This document shows positions 1 to 6,354 of a stretch of DNA of 6,454 nucleotides, one piece after another. Source of the stretch: an uncultured Desulfobulbus sp. (GTDB lineage: Bacteria; Desulfobacterota; Desulfobulbia; Desulfobulbales; Desulfobulbaceae); assembly GCA_946539945.1 (NCBI GenBank), contig CAMNHX010000100.1:1-6454 (forward strand), given 5' to 3'. The notes beneath the pieces are model-generated. The model worked only from the letters and a program-made list of their open reading frames with translations. It had not been told where the DNA came from and did not search any database. Position numbers and translations under genes: made by a program. Each line of letters begins with the position of its first letter. Positions within the stretch are counted from its first letter, which is position 1.

Positions 1-333
1 GCATAGCCGCATCGCCTCTCCAGCGCCTGAATATTGGGCTTCTCGTCCACGCACAACACCACGGCGTTTTTGGGTGGCGTCAAGTACAAAGCCTCCACAT
101 CCGCCGCCTTGGCTGCAAATTGCGGAGCCGTGCTGACGCACCATGAACGCTTGCGGGCCAAAGTGATGCGCTGCCGACGCAACAATCGCCAAACAGTATA
201 TTTGGAAGAGCCTGTCGCCGCCGCAAGCAAAGAACCAGTCCAACATCCGTGGTTGGCTCCTGTTTTTCAGGAGACGTTCGAGCCGCAAACATGCCTCTTC
301 CGAAGCTATGCTCTGTTTTGTCGAGCGTCCCAT
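1..333 (-). pseudogene. IS630-family transposase, internally deleted and frameshifted, runs off the left edge
   Basis: Read on the minus strand, translation starts at ATG 333-331 (MGRSTKQSI), behind an AGGAG ribosome binding site at 345-341. The first 32 or so codons resemble the usual N-terminus (a LERLLKNRSQPR stretch). Around position 242 the homology jumps to another reading frame. That frame gives AAATGSSKYTVWRLL, RKRSWCVSTAPQFAAKAAD, LYLTPPKNAVV and then LCVDEKPNIQALER, the hallmark start of the IS630 DDE catalytic domain with its first aspartate in VDEK. The helix-turn-helix region of roughly 80-90 residues that normally lies between these parts is missing, and the first frame does not carry the catalytic part. 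Some IS630 elements make their transposase by programmed frameshifting, but the absent DNA-binding region argues for a deletion. The catalytic domain continues beyond base 1, so its later acidic residues cannot be checked. Confidence 0.8.
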
Positions 334-404
334 CGGGGATCTCCTCTTTTCCGGGAAAAATGGAGAATGCCCTTATGATGGGTAATTTCGCAACTAGACA
401 CTAG
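1..404 (-). mobile_element. Remnant of an IS630-family insertion sequence, one end only
   Basis: The segment contains the 5' part of an IS630-type transposase gene reading leftwards and about 70 bases of non-coding sequence ahead of it. The other end lies outside the window, so terminal inverted repeats cannot be compared. IS630/Tc1-mariner elements insert at TA dinucleotides, often in CTAG. Two CTAG sites occur at 394-397 and 401-404, just where transposase-associated sequence ends and the tail of the neighbouring metallo-beta-lactamase gene begins. I place the element boundary there by inference. The disrupted transposase indicates a dead element, unless it is mobilised by an intact copy elsewhere. 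Confidence 0.65.
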
Positions 405-417
405 AAGAAGGGTGTCT
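396..417 (-). repeat. Small inverted repeat between the MBL gene and the IS630 remnant
   Basis: AGACAC at 396-401 is the exact inverse of GTGTCT at 412-417, with 10 bases between. It lies 10 bases past the stop of the metallo-beta-lactamase gene and overlaps the presumed IS boundary. No real T-run follows on the minus strand, so it is a poor intrinsic terminator. It could equally be a trace of the element's end or chance. Confidence 0.3.
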
Positions 418-427
418 CGCTTCCCGG

Positions 428-1813
428 TCACAGGGTATATACGCTGTGCAGTTCCGGCATAATCACCTCTGTGCCGGTGAGCTGGCTGGCAAAGTCCCGC
501 ATGACGCCTTCCTCGCCGTGGACCAGAAAGGTGCGTTTGGCTCTGGTCTTTTTATGCCAGTCCAAAAGCCCCTGCTGGTCAGCGTGGGCGGAAAAGCCAT
601 TGATGGTATGGATCTTCGCGTTGACCGCAATCTCTTCCTGAAAAACGCGCACTTCTTCAGCGCCATCAATGATGGCACGGGCCAGCGTGCCCAGAGCGGC
701 AAAGCCCACAAAGATCACCCCGGTTTCCTTTTTCCACAGGTGGTTGCGCAGGTGGTGCAGGATGCGGCCTCCGGTCGCCATGCCGGAACCAGCCATAATG
801 ACCACACCTTCCATGTTCTTGAGCGCCATGGATTCCGCGCTGCCCTGCGTAAAGACCAGACCTGGAAGGGCAAAGGGATCACGCCCGCTCATCAGCACTT
901 TCCAAGTCTCTTGGTCAAAGCATTCCTGATGCTTGCGGAAAATCTCGGTTGCGGAAATGGCCATGGGCGAGTCCAGATACACGCGCAGGTTCTGGGGCAG
1001 TTTGCCCGCATCCACGCCTTCCCGCAAATAGTAGAGGATTTCCTGGCTGCGCTCCAGGGCAAAGCTGGGGATCAGCACGTTGCCCTGAATGGCAATAGTG
1101 CTCTTGATGACCTTGTACAGCTCCTCGATGGAGTCAGCCAAGGGTCTGTGCAGACGGTCGCCGTAGGTGCTTTCCATGATGACCGTGTCCACCTCTGGCG
1201 GCAAGGCCGGATCCGTCAGAATGGCACGCCCACTCGTGCCCAGGTCGCCGGAAAAGAGTACGCGCTGCCTCTTGCCGTTTTCTTCCAGGTCCAGAAGAAT
1301 GCAGGCTGAACCCAGAATGTGGCCCGCGTCGTAGAGCGTTACCGATATGCCTGAAGCCACCTCATGTGGCTTTTCCCAGCGGGCGATCTCAACAAAGAGA
1401 TCCAGGGCGGCCAGCACGTCCACAGTGGTGTACAGCGGTTCCACGATTTGGGCGCGTTTCTTGCGCTTGGACGCCTTGTAGTTCTGGTATTTCGCGTCTT
1501 CTTCCTGAATGTGCGCCGCATCCAGCAGAACCAGCTTGGCCAGCTCGCGGGTGGCGGATGAACACAAAATGCGTCCCTTGAAGCCCTGCTTCACCAGAAG
1601 AGGAATACGACCGCAGTGATCCAGATGGGCGTGACTCAATACCAGAAAGTCAATGGAAGCCGGATCAAAACCGAAATGTTCCGCGCTGTTTTCTTCGGGT
1701 TCATGCCTGCCCTGATAGATGCCGCAGTCCAGCAGCAGACGTTTGCCGTTGCATTCAATGAGATGGCAGGACCCGGTAACGTTGCGGGCCGCGCCGTGAA
1801 AGGAAATCTGCAT
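428..1813 (-). CDS. Beta-CASP metallo-beta-lactamase-fold protein, probable RNA-processing exonuclease/endonuclease (YSH1/CPSF73-like)
   Basis: This is a 461-residue cytoplasmic protein with no signal peptide or membrane segment. The metallo-beta-lactamase core shows the zinc motif HAHLDH at 61-66, DAGHILGSA (His165) and FSGDLG (Asp190). The inserted beta-CASP domain follows from about residue 205: MESTYGDR with the acidic motif A residue near 214, GGRILHHLRN (motif B His at 353/354) and FLVHGE (motif C His432). The conserved GFSAHAD lies at 406-412. All expected metal ligands are present, so it should be catalytic. The family includes RNA 3'-end processing nucleases, and short bacterial members without a KH domain like this one are usually annotated as RNA-processing exonucleases. 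The true substrate is unknown. The start fits the family N-terminus (strand, GAARNVTGS, then LLLDCGIYQG), although the ribosome binding site is weak (GGAAAA). It is transcribed away from the usp gene, and the IS630 remnant sits right behind its stop. No clear terminator was seen. Confidence 0.93.
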   Translation of the reverse strand: MQISFHGAARNVTGSCHLIECNGKRLLLDCGIYQGRHEPEENSAEHFGFDPASIDFLVLSHAHLDHCGRIPLLVKQGFKGRILCSSATRELAKLVLLDAAHIQEEDAKYQNYKASKRKKRAQIVEPLYTTVDVLAALDLFVEIARWEKPHEVASGISVTLYDAGHILGSACILLDLEENGKRQRVLFSGDLGTSGRAILTDPALPPEVDTVIMESTYGDRLHRPLADSIEELYKVIKSTIAIQGNVLIPSFALERSQEILYYLREGVDAGKLPQNLRVYLDSPMAISATEIFRKHQECFDQETWKVLMSGRDPFALPGLVFTQGSAESMALKNMEGVVIMAGSGMATGGRILHHLRNHLWKKETGVIFVGFAALGTLARAIIDGAEEVRVFQEEIAVNAKIHTINGFSAHADQQGLLDWHKKTRAKRTFLVHGEEGVMRDFASQLTGTEVIMPELHSVYTL

Positions 1814-2002
1814 GGTGTTTTTCCGTGTTCAGGTTGATGAGGGGACCGTTTCGCCAGACTGACAAGGGCTTGTCGCGCAACCCGGTCACAACGAGGTATG
1901 AAGACCGCGCTTTGTTTGTGCCAGACCCGGGCCGGACCAGCTCTCAAAAATACCCGCGCCAGCCCGGATTGTCACCCGGAAAGACCACACCGGGTCCAAG
2001 GC

Positions 2003-2031
2003 TTTCACCGCTCTCACCTTTGTGGTATATG
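2003..2031 (+). promoter_or_regulatory. Candidate sigma-70-type promoter of usp with extended -10
   Basis: TTTCAC at 2003-2008 (4 of 6 to TTGACA) is followed after 17 bases by TATATG at 2026-2031 (4 of 6 to TATAAT). TG at 2023-2024, one base upstream of the -10, gives an extended -10. Transcription would begin near 2038, about 40 bases ahead of the usp start codon. This is a pattern match only. Confidence 0.4.
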
Positions 2032-2068
2032 TGGAAACGGTGTAGCGATTTTCCTGTTCCCCATGCAC

Positions 2069-2073
2069 GGAGG
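2069..2073 (+). promoter_or_regulatory. Ribosome binding site that fixes the usp start
   Basis: GGAGG stands 6 bases ahead of the ATG at 2080. This chooses MQPVKS as the start over upstream in-frame codons, which would add a long N-terminus foreign to the family. Confidence 0.85.
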
Positions 2074-2079
2074 TGTCCC

Positions 2080-2562
2080 ATGCAGCCAGTCAAAAGTATT
2101 CTCACACCCATCGATTTCTCCGACAACGCGGATACTGTTCTCAAGGCTGCGATCTATGTGGCCAAAACATTCAAGGCAGAACTGCACGTGGTCTTTGTGG
2201 TCCAGAATTTTGAGGACTACAGCGGTTTTTTCGTGCCACCGGTCAACCTGCCAAACCTGGAAGAGGAGCTGTATGCCTCGGCCCAGCAAAAGATGCAGGC
2301 TTTTGTGGCTGAACACAAGGGTCTTTGCGACGAAGCGGGCATTCCCAGTGTGAGTTCCAAGGTACTGGCTGGTGACGTGGGCGAAGAGGTGGTGAAGTAC
2401 GCTGCCCAGAAAGACGTGCAGCTTATCGTCATGGGCACTCACGGCTACAAGGGCCTGGAGCGCATCATGTTTGGCAGCGTGGCTGAAAAGGTGGTTAAAA
2501 CCGCGCACTGCGCCGTTTTGACCCTGAATCCCTACCGCGACCGCGGCGAGGTGCAAGATTGA
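2080..2562 (+). CDS. Universal stress protein, UspA family, single domain, ATP-binding type
   Basis: This 160-residue protein has a single Usp domain. The N-terminal strand KSILTPIDFSDNAD carries the conserved aspartate of the nucleotide site. The C-terminal motif has G119, G122 and then, after nine residues, G132-S133 (GTHGYKGLERIMFGS). This matches the G-2x-G-9x-G(S/T) signature of ATP-binding Usp proteins, so this member should bind ATP and not be of the non-binding UspA subtype. A loop at about 43-65 rich in Phe and Pro (YSGFFVPP) sits between beta2 and the following helix. Such proteins are cytoplasmic, usually dimeric, and accumulate under starvation or other stress; the partner here is unknown. 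It is divergent from the beta-CASP gene and 122 bases ahead of uvrC, with a stem-loop between. A strong ribosome binding site and a candidate extended -10 promoter lie upstream. Confidence 0.95.
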   Translation: MQPVKSILTPIDFSDNADTVLKAAIYVAKTFKAELHVVFVVQNFEDYSGFFVPPVNLPNLEEELYASAQQKMQAFVAEHKGLCDEAGIPSVSSKVLAGDVGEEVVKYAAQKDVQLIVMGTHGYKGLERIMFGSVAEKVVKTAHCAVLTLNPYRDRGEVQD

Positions 2563-2588
2563 ACGTGGCGCTCCAGAGTTCTGGCACA

Positions 2589-2620
2589 CCAGAGGCTTTC
2601 TGTGGAGAGGAAGGCTCTGG
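2589..2620 (+). terminator. Strong imperfect stem-loop after usp, possible terminator or mRNA end-stabiliser
   Basis: The arms 2589-2600 (CCAGAGGCTTTC) and 2609-2620 (GGAAGGCTCTGG) pair over 12 positions with one G-G mismatch and one G-T wobble, around an 8-base loop. No T-run follows, so it is not a canonical intrinsic terminator. A second CCAGAG at 2573-2578 could compete for the CTCTGG arm, and CCCC-GCAA-GGGG at 2625-2636 forms a short tetraloop hairpin just after. It lies 26 bases past the usp stop and about 65 bases before the first possible uvrC start. Confidence 0.45.
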
Positions 2621-2684
2621 CTTGCCCCGCAAGGGGGAGACCGGTCCCGGTGAAGCAGGAGGCAAACAGCAGACCTGATCAGGT

Positions 2685-4631
2685 GTGCGCAGGTTTTGCA
2701 GAACAGTTCCAAATGCCTCCTCTTTCCATCGTGAACCAGCTCTCCCCCCTCCTTTTCCGGTGCAGATAACCTTGAAAACTGCCGCCAAAGCCCCCAAGCC
2801 CGGACAAAGCCCAGACTCCGCAAATCCGCTGTCCGCCGAGTTTCTGGCTACAGTCAGCCACGGTCCGGGCGTGTACCAGATGTTTTCCCGTCGGGAAATC
2901 CTCTATGTGGGCAAGGCCCGGGACCTGCGCAAGCGACTGTCCCAGTACGCTCATTTTTCCGGGCCGCCGCACGCCAAAACCGCTGTCATGCTCTCGCACG
3001 TGGAGAGGGTGGAAACCATCCTCACCACCACGGAAAAAGAGGCGCTCATTCTGGAAGCCTCGCTCATCAAGAAGCACCGGCCCCGCTACAACGTTATTCT
3101 GCGGGACGACAAGAATTATCCCTTCCTCAAGGTAAGCCTGGCTGAAACCTGGCCGCGCCTTTCAGTCACGCGCAAGCGCCTGAAGGACGGCAATCGCTAC
3201 TTTGGCCCCTACACCTCGTCTGGCGAGATGCACGCTACTTTGCAGCTTTTGTCTGATCAGTTTCCACTGCGCCACTGCCGTACCCTGAACGTGCGCAAAA
3301 GGCCCTGTCTCAATTACCAGATGGGCCGCTGTCCAGCGCCCTGCGCCGGTCTGGCGGATCTGGACGAATACCGGAAAAGAGTGGAAGAGGTTCTGGCCAT
3401 TCTGGAGGGCAAGACCGGAGCGCTCAAGCAGGAACTGGAAGCCGGAATGCTGGCCGCAAGTGAAGCGCTGGATTTTGAGCAGGCAGCCCTGTATCGCGAC
3501 CGCTTGCAGGCCCTGACCAGCATCACGGAACGGCAGGTTGTCTCCCTTTCCGGCGAGCTGGATCAGGACGTGTTCGGTCTACACCGTCAGGACGCCTCTG
3601 TGGCTGTAGCCCTGCTCTTTGTGCGCGGCGGTCTGGTGACAGGGGCGCAGCAGTTTTTTTTGGCAGACCCCATTGGCGACGACGCGGCAGTGCTGGCCCA
3701 GGTTCTGTCCCAATACTATACGATCCAGCGTCAGCCGCCCCGGGAACTGCTCCTACCGCTTGCGCCAGAAGATGAGACGCTGCTTGCCGAGTATCTGGCG
3801 GAACTGCGGGAAGGCCCGGTGACCCTGTCTGTAGCGCAAAGGGGCAGTCGAATGCAACTGATGCGGATGGCGCAGGCCAACGCGGAAAAGCTCTTCTCCG
3901 AAGAGTCCAGAAAGGAGGAGAGCTGGCAGGCGCTTGCCACCAGTCTTCGGCACAGGTTGCGCCTCTCACGGTTCCCGGAAGTGGTTGAATGCCTGGATAT
4001 TTCCAACCTTTTGGGCAAGCAGGCAGTGGGTTCTCTGGTGTGCTTTGTACACGGTGAAAAGGAGACCGGGCGCTTTCGCCACTACCGCATCCGCACAAAG
4101 GACAGCCCGGACGATTACGCCATGATGCGGGAAGTGCTGGAACGGCGCTTGAGCAAGGGCAAGGAGGAGGGCGATCTGCCGGATCTGCTGCTTCTGGACG
4201 GCGGCAAGGGCCAGCTTGCCGTGGCCCTGGACGTGGCGGGGCGCTTGGGCATTCTGGGCAACATGGACCTGGCAGGTATTGCCAAGGAGCGCCACGGCGA
4301 GGGAGAAAAGCTGTTCCGTCCAGGCCGCAAGGACGCCATTCTCCTGCCTGCTCATGCGCCTGCGCTGCTCTATCTGATGCGGGTGCGCGATGAGGCGCAC
4401 CGTTTCGGCATCACCTTGCACCGTCGCCTGCGTGGCAAAGACCAACTCACCTCTGCGCTGGACGCTGTGCCTGGTATTGGTCCAAGGCGCAAAAGGCAGC
4501 TTCTGGCGCATTTTGGCAGTCTGCGCCGGATCAGGGAGTCCAGCGCCAAAGAGTTGCAAGCCCTGCCTGGCATTGGCGTGGACCTTGCGGCAGCCATTGT
4601 GCGGACCTTGCAGGAAGGGGAAGGAGGCTGA
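2685..4631 (+). CDS. uvrC: UvrC, nuclease subunit of the UvrABC nucleotide excision repair complex
   Basis: UvrC joins the UvrB-DNA complex at a lesion and cuts on both sides. All expected domains are present (numbering from the GTG at 2685). The GIY-YIG nuclease for the 3' cut spans about 60-145 (GPGVYQMF, ILYVGKARDLRKR, then ALILEASLIKKHRPRYN). Four cysteines, C198, C208, C216 and C220, match those reported to hold a 4Fe-4S cluster in E. coli UvrC. The UVR motif that contacts UvrB is at about 251-281. The RNase H-like nuclease for the 5' cut has D438 (CLDISN), D505 (LLLLDGGKGQ) and H572 (DEAHRFGI). Two helix-hairpin-helix motifs (VPGIGPRRK, LPGIGVDLA) end the protein. At 648 residues it is longer than the usual ~600 because about 50 residues precede the conserved SAEFLATV. 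That leader is poorly conserved, no ATG or good ribosome binding site is seen, and GTG 2760 or TTG 2772 are alternative starts. It converges with the dus gene. Confidence 0.96.
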   Translation: MRRFCRTVPNASSFHREPALPPPFPVQITLKTAAKAPKPGQSPDSANPLSAEFLATVSHGPGVYQMFSRREILYVGKARDLRKRLSQYAHFSGPPHAKTAVMLSHVERVETILTTTEKEALILEASLIKKHRPRYNVILRDDKNYPFLKVSLAETWPRLSVTRKRLKDGNRYFGPYTSSGEMHATLQLLSDQFPLRHCRTLNVRKRPCLNYQMGRCPAPCAGLADLDEYRKRVEEVLAILEGKTGALKQELEAGMLAASEALDFEQAALYRDRLQALTSITERQVVSLSGELDQDVFGLHRQDASVAVALLFVRGGLVTGAQQFFLADPIGDDAAVLAQVLSQYYTIQRQPPRELLLPLAPEDETLLAEYLAELREGPVTLSVAQRGSRMQLMRMAQANAEKLFSEESRKEESWQALATSLRHRLRLSRFPEVVECLDISNLLGKQAVGSLVCFVHGEKETGRFRHYRIRTKDSPDDYAMMREVLERRLSKGKEEGDLPDLLLLDGGKGQLAVALDVAGRLGILGNMDLAGIAKERHGEGEKLFRPGRKDAILLPAHAPALLYLMRVRDEAHRFGITLHRRLRGKDQLTSALDAVPGIGPRRKRQLLAHFGSLRRIRESSAKELQALPGIGVDLAAAIVRTLQEGEGG

Positions 4632-4712
4632 AGCAGCCAGAAAAACCGGTCTGCACGGAAAGCCTTGTCCTCAAACTGTGCGGCAGGAGAGGCGACAGGC
4701 AAGTGAAAAGGG

Positions 4713-5690
4713 CTACTGTCCGAAGGTGTTCTGCCGACTGTCTTCCGCAAGCAAGAGCCTGTCCAGGCAGAGCTTGATGGACTCAAGCGAAGGGCAGGCC
4801 AGCACCTGCTGCCGGGCGCTGACCGCGCCGGACAGTCCCCCCAGAAAGCGGCAAACCTGATTCTTGATGCGGAAGATCACCCGCTCAAGGGGCAGATACT
4901 CCTGACACAGGTCCAGATAACGGCAGATGAGCGGCATCCGGCCAGTCAGGCTCTGCGGTCTTTCCGTGCCTGCAAAGAGCCAGGGATTGCCCAAAGCGCC
5001 CCGACCTGCCATCACAGCGTCACAGCCGCTTTCCTCCAGACGGCGGCAGCCCAGGGCAAAGCTGTCAATGTCACCGTTGCCGATGACTGGAATCTGCACA
5101 GCAGCCTTCACTGCCCTGATCGTGTCCCAGTTTGCTTCCCCGCTGAAAGCCTGCGCCCAAGTACGGCCATGAATGGTCAGAAAGGCAGCACCCGCCTCTT
5201 CAGCCATGCGGGCAAAGTCCACGGCGTTCTGGTGGGACTCGTCCTTGCCGCTGCGGAACTTGACTGAAACTGGCAGGGAACTGGCCGCGCAGACGGCACG
5301 GACAATGGCGGCAGCGTTTTCCATCTGCATCATCAGGGCAGCGCCTGCGCCGCGTTTGGTGACTTTGCGCACCGGACAGCCCATGTTCAGGTCTATCGCG
5401 TCCACTGGCAGGTCGCAGACCCGCCTTGCCGCTTCAGCCATGATTTCAGGGACCGCGCCGAACAACTGCGCCACAAAGGGCCGCTCCTCCGGGATACTTT
5501 GCAGCATGGCTCCGGTCTTCTGCTGACCCTGTACCAGACCGTGGGAACTGATCATCTCGGAAAAGACCAGGCCAGCGCCCTGCTCCCGGCAGAGCAGGCG
5601 GAAGGGCAGGTCCGTATAGCCTGCCAAGGGGGCCAGCACAAAGGGGCTGTCCAGCTGGAGCTTGCCCTTGACAAGAAGGGGGGCAGACAT
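4713..5690 (-). CDS. dus: tRNA-dihydrouridine synthase (DusB-like, FMN-dependent)
   Basis: This 325-residue TIM-barrel flavoenzyme should reduce uridines in the tRNA D-loop or nearby using NADPH and FMN. FAPM-type FMN contacts appear as LAPLAGYTDLPFR at 19-31. The catalytic cysteine is C105 in the hallmark DLNMGCPVRKVTKRGAGAAL. Further flavin and phosphate contacts are HGRT at 174-177, IGNGDI at 203-208 and GRGALGNPWLF at 229-239. The start at MSAPLL is chosen because the family fold begins soon after; an upstream in-frame ATG at 5807 would lie inside lptE. Its ATG is 7 bases after the lptE stop, and with no clear ribosome binding site of its own, translational coupling is likely. The HGRTWAQ segment has Trp where HGRTRAQ is common. 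Which of the DusA/B/C specificities applies cannot be decided here. It converges on uvrC with 81 bases between and no convincing terminator. Confidence 0.94.
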   Translation of the reverse strand: MSAPLLVKGKLQLDSPFVLAPLAGYTDLPFRLLCREQGAGLVFSEMISSHGLVQGQQKTGAMLQSIPEERPFVAQLFGAVPEIMAEAARRVCDLPVDAIDLNMGCPVRKVTKRGAGAALMMQMENAAAIVRAVCAASSLPVSVKFRSGKDESHQNAVDFARMAEEAGAAFLTIHGRTWAQAFSGEANWDTIRAVKAAVQIPVIGNGDIDSFALGCRRLEESGCDAVMAGRGALGNPWLFAGTERPQSLTGRMPLICRYLDLCQEYLPLERVIFRIKNQVCRFLGGLSGAVSARQQVLACPSLESIKLCLDRLLLAEDSRQNTFGQ

Positions 5691-5697
5691 GACAGCT

Positions 5698-6258
5698 TCA
5701 AGGCTTGGCAGGGGAAGCGCTCTTGCTGGCTGCCGCTGCAGCGGCTCGCCGCCCCCGAATCCGGTGCAGCGTGCCCATGTAGATGTCTTCTGCCAGTTCA
5801 TCCACAATTTCCTGAAGAGCCTGTTCGTCGCCGGTTGAACTACCCTTCTGCTCCGTGTAGCTGGCGGTATAGAGCTTGAGCGGCACTTCCCACACGATTC
5901 TGCCGCTTTCCAGATCCTTCAGCACATAGCGGACGTTCAGCTTGACGTTGACGCCTGAAGCCCGCGTCACTCCAGCCCAGGACACGCTGGGCAGGTCAAT
6001 GTTCACGATTTCGCCAGCCAGCACATAGCCTGCGCCTTCCCGGTTCTTGGTGAGGCGCACCGCTTCAGCCTTCTGGAACCAGCGGGAGAGCGCCCGGTAA
6101 AGCTGGTGGTCCAGGCCCAGCCTGTTGGTCCGATTTTCCCAGTCCGGCATATAGATGACCTGGCCTGGACCGTCATAGACATGGGGAAAGGTGTAGCCGC
6201 AGCCGACAAGTGACAGGCAGAGCGCAAGAACACAGGCAACAGGACCAAAGCGTTTCAT
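5698..6258 (-). CDS. lptE: LptE, LPS-assembly lipoprotein
   Basis: LptE plugs the LptD barrel and helps place lipopolysaccharide in the outer leaflet of the outer membrane. The 186-residue protein starts with a lipoprotein signal peptide: MKR, a hydrophobic stretch, then the lipobox LVGC with Cys20 as the lipidated residue. The next residue is Gly, not Asp, which fits outer-membrane sorting. GYTF directly after the cysteine and the alternating strand and helix pattern that follows (IYMPDWENRT, LYRALSRWF, YVLAGEIVNI) are typical of the family. An Ala/Lys/Ser-rich tail (RRAAAAAASKSASPAKP) ends it and is probably disordered. The start at 6258 puts the signal peptide at the N-terminus; an in-frame ATG at 6342 would bury it and cross the leuS terminator. 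Identification rests on the lipobox, the size and the position after leuS, as LptE proteins diverge strongly. No good ribosome binding site is seen. Confidence 0.86.
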   Translation of the reverse strand: MKRFGPVACVLALCLSLVGCGYTFPHVYDGPGQVIYMPDWENRTNRLGLDHQLYRALSRWFQKAEAVRLTKNREGAGYVLAGEIVNIDLPSVSWAGVTRASGVNVKLNVRYVLKDLESGRIVWEVPLKLYTASYTEQKGSSTGDEQALQEIVDELAEDIYMGTLHRIRGRRAAAAAASKSASPAKP

Positions 6259-6280
6259 GGGATTCAGGTTGCAGGATTGA

Positions 6281-6325
6281 GGAAAAAGGCGGAAAATTCC
6301 CCCGTCGCTACTGCTGACGGGGGAA
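6281..6325 (-). terminator. Intrinsic terminator after leuS, just ahead of lptE
   Basis: Read on the minus strand, TTCCCCCGTC (6325-6316) and GACGGGGGAA (6306-6297) form a perfect 10-bp stem with a 9-base loop. A U-rich tail (TTTTCCGCCTTTTTCC, 6296-6281) follows at once. The stem lies 29 bases past the leuS stop and ends 38 bases before the lptE ATG. It therefore either ends leuS transcripts or attenuates read-through into lptE-dus. Confidence 0.8.
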
Positions 6326-6354
6326 GAGCGGAGAAAGGACAAAACGGAAACACG

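Larger units (their letters stand above)
1814..2079. promoter_or_regulatory. Divergent intergenic region between the MBL gene and usp
   Basis: These 266 bases separate two genes transcribed in opposite directions, so promoters for both should lie here. The usp-side promoter candidate is listed separately. ACCCGG occurs at 1880-1885, 1925-1930 and 1974-1979, and its inverse CCGGGT at 1990-1995. The last two form a 6-bp inverted repeat with a 10-base loop directly ahead of the proposed -35. Looser symmetry links ACCCGGTCACAA (1880-1891) with TTGTCACCCGG (1969-1979). No good -35/-10 pair was found for the leftward gene. I see no credible ORF here. Confidence 0.45.

Noticed and set aside
120..260. 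Programmed frameshift site in the transposase
   Set aside because: There is an AAAAA run before the frame change, but the DNA-binding region is missing across the junction, so a deletion explains it better.
34..378. Plus-strand open frame of 114 codons
   Set aside because: It is the antisense of the IS630 transposase remnant, whose catalytic-domain motifs read on the other strand.
446..1309. Long plus-strand open frame of 287 codons
   Set aside because: It lies wholly opposite the beta-CASP gene, whose motifs are all intact. The frame shows no recognisable domain and is best explained as a GC-driven shadow.
1825..2079. N-terminal extension of the universal stress protein
   Set aside because: The extra residues resemble nothing, the strong GGAGG lies just ahead of 2080, and Usp domains start at the KSILTPIDFS strand.
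2014..2823. Minus-strand open frame of 269 codons
   Set aside because: It runs antisense through the clear usp gene and the gap into uvrC, has no family resemblance, and would need both sense genes to be wrong.
3966..4559. Minus-strand open frame of 197 codons inside uvrC
   Set aside because: It is opposite the catalytic and helix-hairpin-helix parts of uvrC and has no domain signal of its own.
4632..4712. Possible bidirectional terminator between uvrC and dus
   Set aside because: Only weak pairings were found (GCCTTGTC at 4662-4669 with GACAGGC at 4694-4700, one bulge and a long loop), and no T-run on either side.
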